A DNA stretch of 6,831 nt, from positions 1 to 6,831 of the forward strand of contig JAUSIA010000168.1 in NCBI GenBank assembly GCA_030648225.1. The letters are read 5' to 3'. This document shows positions 1-5,140 of this stretch, one piece after another (position 1 is the first letter of the stretch; the number at the start of each line of letters is the position of its first letter). A program made the position numbers and the translations under genes. This stretch comes from Ignavibacteria bacterium (GTDB lineage Bacteria > Bacteroidota > Ignavibacteria > Ignavibacteriales > Ignavibacteriaceae). Under the pieces are notes generated by a model that did not search any database, had not been told where the DNA came from, and saw nothing but the letters and a program-made list of their open reading frames with translations.

Positions 1-107
1 GCAACTGACCGGTCTAATTTTAAATCCTGCGCTTTATAAACAACGCCCATTCCGCCTTCGCCTAATTTTTCAGTTAGGCTGTAATGAGAAATTGTTTTCC
101 CAATCAT
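1..107 (-). CDS. Ser/Thr protein kinase, N-terminal 35 residues (partial, runs off left edge)
   Basis: This is the start of a fourth Hanks-type kinase; only 35 codons lie in the window and the frame stays open to base 1. The visible residues begin [20 protein letters not shown], followed by [15 protein letters not shown]. They contain the glycine-rich ATP-binding loop GEGGMG at residues 16-21 and closely match the starts of the two complete kinases in the window. The ATG at 107 is preceded by AAGAGG at 113-118 with a 5-nt spacer, a good Shine-Dalgarno site, and it overlaps the stop of the preceding short kinase fragment (ATGA). Catalytic residues, the TolB-like domain and the TPRs would lie outside the window, so the full architecture is inferred from the neighbours. 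The identification as a kinase start is firm. Confidence 0.85.
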   Translation of the reverse strand, partial: MIGKTISHYSLTEKLGEGGMGVVYKAQDLKLDRSV

Positions 108-112
108 AAAAA

Positions 113-118
113 CCTCTT
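113..118 (-). promoter_or_regulatory. Ribosome-binding site of the left-edge kinase, inside fragment A
   Basis: AAGAGG lies 5 nt before the ATG at 107. The hexamer also encodes Lys-Arg near the end of fragment A. The same hexamer, spacing and reading phase occur before the kinase starting at 2343. Confidence 0.6.
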
Positions 119-135
119 TATAGTTAACAGGCTTC

Positions 136-151
136 GGCGGACAAGCCCGCC
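136..151. repeat. Imperfect GGCGGAC-type palindrome (copy A)
   Basis: The 16-bp imperfect inverted repeat GGCGGACAAGCCCGCC has matching GGCGG/CCGCC arms. Read on the minus strand, its first half coincides with the two P-loop glycine codons of kinase fragment A, after which the kinase similarity ends. Related copies lie at 2372-2387 and 5033-5048, each at the same place relative to a kinase fragment. It resembles the short dispersed palindromes common in some environmental bacterial genomes, but its family cannot be named from this window. Confidence 0.65.
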
Positions 152-217
152 TTCACCAAGTTTATCAATTAATTTGTAATGGGAAATTGTTTGTCCTGTC
201 AGATTATTCATACAAAT

Positions 218-222
218 CTCCT
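218..222 (-). promoter_or_regulatory. Strong ribosome-binding site of kinase fragment A
   Basis: On the minus strand AGGAG lies 6 nt before the ATG at 211 and directly after the stop codon of the upstream kinase gene. It is notable because it serves a 35-codon ORF that otherwise looks like a gene fragment, which suggests that the ORF is, or recently was, translated. Confidence 0.6.
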
Positions 223-2343
223 TTATTTCCCTTTAATGAGTTCTAAAAATTCAGGTTCATTACGAATACTTTCCAGGTCTGTATCTCTTTTAAGCCACTC
301 AAATTCAGCATATCCCACTGCAATAGCATTTTTTATAGAGTCAATAGCGAGTTTTTTTTCTCCCATCTGCGCATAGAAGCAGCCAGCATTATATGGCATC
401 AAAGGATCTCCGGGGCTTAATTCGAGGGCTCTCTCCGCTTCAATTTTCGCCTCTTCTTTTCTCCCAAGCTGAGCCAAATCAGTAGCTAAATACATATGTC
501 CACGTGCATCATCAGGATGCTGAGAGAGATATTTCTCATACACTTTAATTCCTTTATGAAGTATCTCATTGTACTTTTCTTTATCACCTAAACGCCCATA
601 AGCAATTTGTAAATCGCCATATATTGCATAGAAATTGGGATTCAACTCTGTAACTTTCAGAAAGAGATTTACAGCCTCTGTTGTTTTATCTGAGGCAAGA
701 TAAATTCTTCCGAGGACCCAATATCCTAAAAAATTATTAGGATCAAGTTCAATAGCTTTTTTACCGGCAGTTATTCCTTCATCAAATAAACCTTTATTAT
801 AGTAAGCCAGCCCAAGTGCATCATAAGCTTCCGGCAGGGAATTATCATACATAAGAGCTTTAAGACTTAATTCTATCGCTTTATCAAGTAAGCTTTCACT
901 TCTCTCAAAAAGCTGATAGAAGGATGCATTGGCGTGAGCCAAACCTGCATACGCATACGCATAACGCGGGTCTAACTCAATTGCTTTCTGGAAAAGCTGA
1001 ATAGAAAAGTAGAGACTGTTCTTATTAAAGCGATATAAAAAATCTCTCGCTCTTAAATAACAATCAAATGCTTCAGGATTTAAAGTAGGGCGTTTTGTAA
1101 GTACAACTTTTTCTGTAGGCGAAAGTTTAATCATTAAAGCATCAACTATTTGTTTTGAAACCTGTTCCTGTATATCAAATACATCGGCGAGGGTTCCTTT
1201 ATAAGTTCCAACCCAAAGCTGTTCATCGGTTTCCACATCAATAAGCTGAGCAGTGATTCGTAAATTATCATGAAATTTTCTTACACTACCTTCCATTATA
1301 TATCTTTCACCAAGTTCTCTGCCGATTGTTTTAATATCTTTATTTGTTTTCTTAAACTGCATTGATGTTGTACGGGATATTACACGCATATCTTTTAACC
1401 GTCCAAGGTTTGCAATTATTTCATCTGTAAGTCCATCACTGAAATAATCGCTCTCCTGGTCAGGACTAATGTTATCAAAAGGAAGAACTGCAATTGCCTT
1501 CTTTTTATCTTTTTGTAAAGAAGTTTCTATTTCTTTTTTTACAGCTTCAATATCTCTTATAAAATCATCTAAGTTCTGATATCTTAAAGCCCGGTCTTTA
1601 GTAATCAATTTTTTAACAACAGTATCAATCTGGTTCGGAATTCTTCTATCAAGTGAACTTGGTGAAGTAATATCTTCATTTGAAATCATATAAATTAAAG
1701 CTGCATCATGTTCTGTTTTAAATGGCAGCTCACCTGTTAGCATTTCATAAAAGACAACTCCAAGTGACCAGATATCTGAACGCTGATCTACACCAATTCC
1801 TTGAACCTGTTCGGGAGACATGTAAGAAAGAGTTCCAACAGAAGTTCCTGTTTTAGTAAGTCCGCTGCTTCCTTTTAATTTGGCAATTCCAAAATCCATT
1901 ATTTTAACTTGTCCATCTTTTGTTATCATCAGGTTTTCACATTTGATATCGCGGTGAACAATATTTTTATCGTGTGCCGCTTTTAGCCCTTTAGCAGTTT
2001 GAATTATCCATCCAATGGATTGTTCAAGAGTTAAGCTGTGCCCGGATTTAAGAAGAGATTTTAATACTTCACCTTCGATATATTCCATCACAATGAATTG
2101 ATTTTTCTCATCCTTATCAATTTCATAGATGGATAAAATGTTGGGATGATTGAGCGAAGCGGCAGCTTTTGCTTCCTGTAAAAACCTGGCTTTATTTTCT
2201 TCATTGTTAGAAGAACCGTTAGGAAGAAATTTTATTGCGACAATACGATCAAGTTTTGTATCCTGGGCTTTGTAAACAACACCCATTCCGCCTTCGCCAA
2301 GCTTTTCTATAATGCTATAATGAGAGATTGTTTTTCCTATCAT
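223..2343 (-). CDS. Ser/Thr protein kinase with TolB-like domain and TPR repeats (706 aa)
   Basis: This is a soluble Hanks-type (PknB-like) kinase that transfers phosphate from ATP to Ser/Thr of protein partners. The kinase domain spans about residues 8-265: P-loop GEGGMG 16-21, VAIK lysine K38, alpha-C glutamate E57, HRDIKCEN with D132/K134/N137, DFG 150-152, MSPEQ 175-179 and D190-IW. All catalytic residues are present. A short charged linker with no membrane helix leads to a TolB-like domain (COG5616 type) beginning IAVLPF at 284 and running to about 410, with DYFSDGLTDEI and EGSVRK motifs. About six or seven TPR units follow from about 425 to 680, several with AIELDP-type ends, and the protein closes with the family-typical RNEPEFLELI. 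The ATG at 2343 has AAGAGG 5 nt upstream and overlaps the stop of fragment B. It is clearly paralogous to the kinase at 2888-5005. Its substrates and signal are unknown. Confidence 0.95.
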   Translation of the reverse strand: MIGKTISHYSIIEKLGEGGMGVVYKAQDTKLDRIVAIKFLPNGSSNNEENKARFLQEAKAAASLNHPNILSIYEIDKDEKNQFIVMEYIEGEVLKSLLKSGHSLTLEQSIGWIIQTAKGLKAAHDKNIVHRDIKCENLMITKDGQVKIMDFGIAKLKGSSGLTKTGTSVGTLSYMSPEQVQGIGVDQRSDIWSLGVVFYEMLTGELPFKTEHDAALIYMISNEDITSPSSLDRRIPNQIDTVVKKLITKDRALRYQNLDDFIRDIEAVKKEIETSLQKDKKKAIAVLPFDNISPDQESDYFSDGLTDEIIANLGRLKDMRVISRTTSMQFKKTNKDIKTIGRELGERYIMEGSVRKFHDNLRITAQLIDVETDEQLWVGTYKGTLADVFDIQEQVSKQIVDALMIKLSPTEKVVLTKRPTLNPEAFDCYLRARDFLYRFNKNSLYFSIQLFQKAIELDPRYAYAYAGLAHANASFYQLFERSESLLDKAIELSLKALMYDNSLPEAYDALGLAYYNKGLFDEGITAGKKAIELDPNNFLGYWVLGRIYLASDKTTEAVNLFLKVTELNPNFYAIYGDLQIAYGRLGDKEKYNEILHKGIKVYEKYLSQHPDDARGHMYLATDLAQLGRKEEAKIEAERALELSPGDPLMPYNAGCFYAQMGEKKLAIDSIKNAIAVGYAEFEWLKRDTDLESIRNEPEFLELIKGK

Positions 2344-2348
2344 CTGGA

Positions 2349-2354
2349 CCTCTT
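2349..2354 (-). promoter_or_regulatory. Ribosome-binding site of the 706-aa kinase, inside fragment B
   Basis: AAGAGG lies 5 nt before the ATG at 2343. It is embedded in the last codons of the upstream short ORF in the same phase as the site at 113-118, which fits translational coupling through the ATGA overlap. Confidence 0.6.
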
Positions 2355-2371
2355 AAGCAAAATAAAGTTTC

Positions 2372-2387
2372 GGCGGACAAGTCCACC
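2372..2387. repeat. GGCGGAC-type palindrome (copy B)
   Basis: The 16-bp inverted repeat GGCGGACAAGTCCACC has 7-bp arms with one mismatch and a 2-nt centre. On the minus strand its first arm is formed by the Gly-Gly codons of the kinase P-loop in fragment B, and it is followed by a T-rich stretch. It is equivalent in position to the copies at 136-151 and 5033-5048. Confidence 0.65.
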
Positions 2388-2491
2388 TTCGCCTAATTTT
2401 TCTAATATTGAATAGTGTGAAATAGTTTTGCCGATCATAAATACCTTTTTATTTAACAGAATGTTTTTAAAATAAATTTAATGAATCTGCA

Positions 2492-2839
2492 TTATTTATA
2501 ACTCACCAGAGCATCTTCAACAGATGGGTACTGTTCAAAAATCTGGTTTAATTTTGTAATAGTAAGCAATTCTTCAATCTTGTTGGAAATTCTTGCTAAT
2601 TTCAAATCTCCGCCGCCATTCTTTACAGTTGTGTAGCTGCTCACTAATATTCCGAAGCCCGAGCTGTTAAGAACAGTTACTCCATCAAGATCAAGAACAA
2701 CATTTTTTTTACCTTCATCAAGCATTTTATGCAGAGTTAAATTTAATTCTTCAGCAAATGGTCCCCCCAAGAGTTTACCGCGAAGATGTACTACAACTGA
2801 ATTGTATTTCTCTTCTACTTTCATATCCATCATATCCAT
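2492..2839 (-). CDS. STAS-domain anti-sigma-factor antagonist (SpoIIAA/RsbV-like, 115 aa)
   Basis: This is a small cytoplasmic STAS protein of the anti-anti-sigma type. In known systems these proteins bind an anti-sigma kinase when unphosphorylated and release when a conserved serine is phosphorylated. Visible hallmarks are HLRGKLLGGPFAEELN near the start, VVLDLDGVTVLNSSGFGIL with the phospho-acceptor region NSSG (S59/S60 here, with Asn in place of the usual Asp), GGDLKLARISNKIEELL, and a C-terminal helix ending SVEDALVSYK. The length is typical of the family. The ATG at 2839 is chosen because GAGGAG (2849-2854) lies 9 nt upstream; a TTG at 2866 would add nine residues but has no ribosome-binding site and would put GAGGAG inside the gene. 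It sits 48 nt after one kinase and 53 nt before fragment B. No RsbW-type partner is in view, so a link to the neighbouring kinases is inference. Confidence 0.9.
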   Translation of the reverse strand: MDMMDMKVEEKYNSVVVHLRGKLLGGPFAEELNLTLHKMLDEGKKNVVLDLDGVTVLNSSGFGILVSSYTTVKNGGGDLKLARISNKIEELLTITKLNQIFEQYPSVEDALVSYK

Positions 2840-2848
2840 TTTTAAATA

Positions 2849-2854
2849 CTCCTC
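2849..2854 (-). promoter_or_regulatory. Ribosome-binding site deciding the STAS gene start
   Basis: GAGGAG on the minus strand lies 9 nt before the ATG at 2839. It favours that ATG over the in-frame TTG at 2866, which has only AT-rich sequence upstream. Confidence 0.65.
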
Positions 2855-2887
2855 ATTTTTATTCAAAAATAATTATGGGATAGTGTT

Positions 2888-5005
2888 TTATTTATCCTTC
2901 ATCAATTCTATATACGAAGGCTCATTACGGATACTGTTAAAATCAGGGTCGCGTTTAATCCATTCATAATTCTCATAGCCGCTTTTTATAGAATCACCTA
3001 ATAATCGTATGGCTTCCTTCTTTTCACCGAGACGGGCATATAAACAAGCACCATAATACATCATTATTGTATCGTCAGGACTTAAATCTAATGCCTTTTC
3101 ACCTTCCATTTTTGCTTCTATTGTTTTCCCAACCTTTGCTAAAGTAACAGCATAAGCCATTCTTCTGTATGTATCTTCAGGATGTTGAATTAAATATTTG
3201 GGGACAATACTAATAACTGTTTGAAGCACATTATTATATTTTTGTATGTCTCCTATTCTCTCACAGTACATTTCAAGATCGTCATACGCAGTAAAGAAAT
3301 TTGGATTGATTGATACTACTTTTTCCAAAGCTTCAATTGCTTCTTTATCGCGATCAGTTGAATGATAAATTCTAGATAATATCCAATAAGCATTAGAATT
3401 ATTTGGATCAAGTTCTATTGCTTTTCTCGTTGCTGTTAATGCCTGATCAAGTTCATTTTTTCCAAAGTAAGCTAATCCCAGAGAAGCATAGGCTTCAGAT
3501 AAAGATGAATCATACATTAATGCTTTTAAACTTACCTCGAGAGCTTTATCTAACCAGGTTTCTTGTCTGTCAAAATCACGATACATTGCACCATATGCTT
3601 CACCTAAACCTGCATACGCAGAAGCAAAACGGGAATCAAGTTCTACTGCTTTTTGAAAGAGAAGAATTGCAAAGTCTAAATTATTTTTTGTTCTGTTTAA
3701 TAAAAAATTTCTTCCACGTAAATAACAATCGAAGGCTTCCGCATTTAATGTAGGTTTTTTTGTCAACTCTACTTTTTCAACAGGACTTAACTTTAGCATC
3801 ATGGTATCTGCAATTTCCTTTGAAACTTTTTCCTGGATATCGAAAATATCAGCCAGCTTTCCCTTATAAGTTTCACCCCATAACTGGATTCCTTTATTAA
3901 CTTCGATCATCTGAACTGATATTCGCAGATCGTCCTTAAACTTTCTTACACTGCCTGCCATTATATAGCGAACACCTAATTCTCTTCCGATTGTACTAAT
4001 ATCTTTGTTTGTTCCTTTAAAACGCATTGAGTTTGTCCGTGCAACAACACTTACTTCTTTTATCCTGGAAAGAGTAATTATTAATTCTTCGGCAAGACCA
4101 TCAGCAAAGTAATCCGTTTCTTTATCAGGACTGATATTTTCAAAAGGTAATACCGCAATTGTTTTATCTATTTCAGATTTGGCCTGAACACCGGTTTTAT
4201 TCCGCAGTTCCTTAAGTTCTTTCAGTAATTCATCAACTGACTGGTATCTCAGATTCGGATTTTTATTTAATAATTTTTGAATTATCTGCTCTAATTTTAC
4301 AGGGATGTCTTTTCTTATTGAAGAAATGGACTCAGGTTCTTCGTTTAGGATTGAATAAATTATTGCTTGTTCAAAGTCTCCACGAAAAGGAAGTTTTCCA
4401 GAAAGCATTTCATAAAGGATAACCCCCATCGACCATATGTCTGTTCGGTGGTCAATGCTTTCACTCCGTGCCTGTTCAGGAGACATATAGGCAGCTGTTC
4501 CTATCGTTAATCCGATTTTGGTTATCAATGTGGTTCCTTTCACTTTGGCAAGACCAAAATCCATTATTTTAACCTGTCCTGAATTCGTTATCATTATGTT
4601 GCTGCTTTTAATATCCCTGTGAATAATACCTTTTTGGTGTGCTGTCAGAAGTCCTTTGGCAATCTGCTCTATAATATCTAAAGTCTCTTTTATACTTAAT
4701 TTTTCAGATTCGATTTTCTTTTTCAACTCAGGACCATCAATATATTCCATAACTATAAATACTTCAGAATCAGAATCTTCAATAGAGTGAATAGTTGAGA
4801 TATTAGGATGATTTAAAGCAGCAGCAGCCTGAGCTTCAATCTCAAATCTTTTTCTTTCTTCTTCATTTGCCGAGATATACTTAGGAAGAAATTTAATCGC
4901 GACTTCTCGTTTAAGTTTAGTATCTTCAGCTTTGTACACCACACCCATTCCGCCTTCGCCGAGCTTTTCTAATATTTTATAGTGAAGTATTGTTTCGCCG
5001 ATCAT
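2888..5005 (-). CDS. Ser/Thr protein kinase with TolB-like domain and TPR repeats (705 aa)
   Basis: This is a second complete kinase of the same architecture and nearly the same length as the one at 223-2343. The kinase domain has P-loop GEGGMG 16-21, VAIK lysine K38, alpha-C E57, HRDIKSSN with D131/K133/N136, DFG 149-151, MSPEQ 174-178 and D189-IW, so it should be catalytically active. A charged linker without a membrane helix precedes the TolB-like domain, which starts IAVLPF at 283 and contains DYFADGLAEEL and AGSVRK. TPR units follow from about 425 to 680, with AIELDPNN well preserved in one, and the protein ends RNEPSYIELMKDK. The ATG at 5005 has no recognisable Shine-Dalgarno (the upstream bases are AATAATATT), but fragment C stops only 10 nt before it, so translation may rely on reinitiation or on an AT-rich leader. 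Strong similarity to the other kinase along its full length indicates tandem duplication followed by long divergence. Substrates are unknown. Confidence 0.95.
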   Translation of the reverse strand: MIGETILHYKILEKLGEGGMGVVYKAEDTKLKREVAIKFLPKYISANEEERKRFEIEAQAAAALNHPNISTIHSIEDSDSEVFIVMEYIDGPELKKKIESEKLSIKETLDIIEQIAKGLLTAHQKGIIHRDIKSSNIMITNSGQVKIMDFGLAKVKGTTLITKIGLTIGTAAYMSPEQARSESIDHRTDIWSMGVILYEMLSGKLPFRGDFEQAIIYSILNEEPESISSIRKDIPVKLEQIIQKLLNKNPNLRYQSVDELLKELKELRNKTGVQAKSEIDKTIAVLPFENISPDKETDYFADGLAEELIITLSRIKEVSVVARTNSMRFKGTNKDISTIGRELGVRYIMAGSVRKFKDDLRISVQMIEVNKGIQLWGETYKGKLADIFDIQEKVSKEIADTMMLKLSPVEKVELTKKPTLNAEAFDCYLRGRNFLLNRTKNNLDFAILLFQKAVELDSRFASAYAGLGEAYGAMYRDFDRQETWLDKALEVSLKALMYDSSLSEAYASLGLAYFGKNELDQALTATRKAIELDPNNSNAYWILSRIYHSTDRDKEAIEALEKVVSINPNFFTAYDDLEMYCERIGDIQKYNNVLQTVISIVPKYLIQHPEDTYRRMAYAVTLAKVGKTIEAKMEGEKALDLSPDDTIMMYYGACLYARLGEKKEAIRLLGDSIKSGYENYEWIKRDPDFNSIRNEPSYIELMKDK

Positions 5006-5032
5006 AATATTATTCTTAAAATAAAAAGGCTT

Positions 5033-5048
5033 GGCGGACAGGTCCGCC
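5033..5048. repeat. Perfect GGCGGAC palindrome (copy C)
   Basis: GGCGGAC and GTCCGCC form perfect 7-bp arms around a 2-nt centre. In the minus-strand transcript this can fold as a 6-bp stem with a 4-nt loop, followed 5 nt later by a U-rich run (CUUUUUAUUUU). It could therefore act as a weak terminator or attenuator in front of the kinase at 5005. It is the clearest of the three copies. Confidence 0.7.
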
Positions 5049-5077
5049 CTGCCTACCGGAACTTAAGTGTAGGCAGG
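5048..5077. repeat. Second inverted repeat, 9-bp arms, abutting copy C
   Basis: CCTGCCTAC (5048-5056) and GTAGGCAGG (5069-5077) pair perfectly around a 12-nt loop that holds the small palindrome ACTTAAGT (5061-5068). With the adjacent GGCGGAC palindrome it makes a composite two-hairpin element, flanked by AGGCTT at 5027-5032 and again at 5075-5080. It is present only in this copy, not at 136-151 or 2372-2387. It looks like a dispersed non-coding palindromic repeat; its family is not identifiable here. Confidence 0.7.
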
Positions 5078-5140
5078 CTTCACCGAGCTTCCCTAAAATT
5101 TTATAATGGAGTATTATTTCACCAATCATTACATAAAACC

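Larger units (their letters stand above)
104..211 (-). pseudogene. Kinase 5' fragment A / possible leader ORF (35 aa)
   Basis: This short ORF starts [20 protein letters not shown]. It reads like a kinase N-terminus as far as the P-loop glycines (GEGG, residues 19-22) and then switches to [13 protein letters not shown]. The switch coincides with a GGCGGAC-type palindrome at 136-151. It has the best ribosome-binding site in the window, AGGAG at 218-222 with a 6-nt spacer, 11 nt after the stop of the upstream kinase. Its TGA overlaps the ATG of the next kinase (ATGA), and its codons AAG AGG double as that kinase's Shine-Dalgarno. It lacks every catalytic element beyond the P-loop, so it cannot be a kinase. 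It is either the remnant of a truncated kinase or a leader ORF used for translational coupling. The reading frame is certain; its function is unknown. Confidence 0.6.
2340..2438 (-). pseudogene. Kinase 5' fragment B / possible leader ORF (32 aa)
   Basis: This short ORF starts [19 protein letters not shown]. It matches the first 19 residues of the following kinase with a single change (L12 versus I12), then diverges into LVRRNFILLKRSR at a palindrome (2372-2387). AAAAGG at 2444-2449 lies 5 nt before its ATG. Its TGA overlaps the ATG of the downstream kinase (ATGA), and its AAG AGG codons are that gene's ribosome-binding site. Despite near-identical protein sequence, 11 of the 19 shared codons differ synonymously from the adjacent kinase start, so it is not a recent local duplication. 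It retains none of the kinase beyond the P-loop. It could be a truncated kinase remnant or a leader ORF. Confidence 0.6.
5016..5129 (-). pseudogene. Kinase 5' fragment C with inserted palindromes / possible leader ORF (37 aa)
   Basis: This short ORF starts MIGEIILHYKILGKLGEA. It matches the first 17 residues of the following kinase with two changes (I5 for T, G13 for E), then runs into repeat-encoded sequence CLHLSSGRQGGPVRQAFLF and stops 10 nt before the kinase ATG. The repeat part contains two hairpins (5048-5077 and 5033-5048). It begins 11 nt after the stop of the upstream TolB/TPR gene, with AAGG (5139-5142) 9 nt ahead of its ATG. The P-loop is broken after Gly-Glu, so no kinase function is possible. 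Of the three fragments this one carries the longest repeat and looks most like a simple remnant interrupted by an element. Confidence 0.6.

Noticed and set aside
104..211. Fragment A as an N-terminal extension of the next kinase joined by frameshifting
   Set aside because: It would duplicate the P-loop and add a second kinase start; there is no slippery sequence, and a good ribosome-binding site and ATG follow directly, so separate initiation is simpler.
179..376. Plus-strand open frame of 65 codons
   Set aside because: It lies antisense to the 3' end of the 706-aa kinase and to fragment A, shows no recognisable domain, and has no ribosome-binding site; a chance frame.
2439..2491. Promoter in the AT-rich gap between the STAS gene and fragment B
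   Set aside because: The 53-nt gap is AT-rich enough for chance -10-like words, and I could not find a paired -35/-10 or a Bacteroidetes-type -33/-7 element.
3403..3753. Plus-strand open frame of 116 codons
   Set aside because: It is entirely antisense to the TPR region of the 705-aa kinase, with low-complexity Leu/His-rich composition typical of a reverse-frame shadow.
136..5048. The three similar GGCGGAC palindromes as a CRISPR array
   Set aside because: They are kilobases apart, lie inside short ORFs and have no regular spacers; there are no cas genes.
5016..5129. Fragments as simple assembly duplication artefacts
   Set aside because: The three fragments differ from each other and from the kinase starts behind them at many positions, which misassembly of identical reads would not produce; chimeric joining at repeats cannot be excluded from sequence alone.
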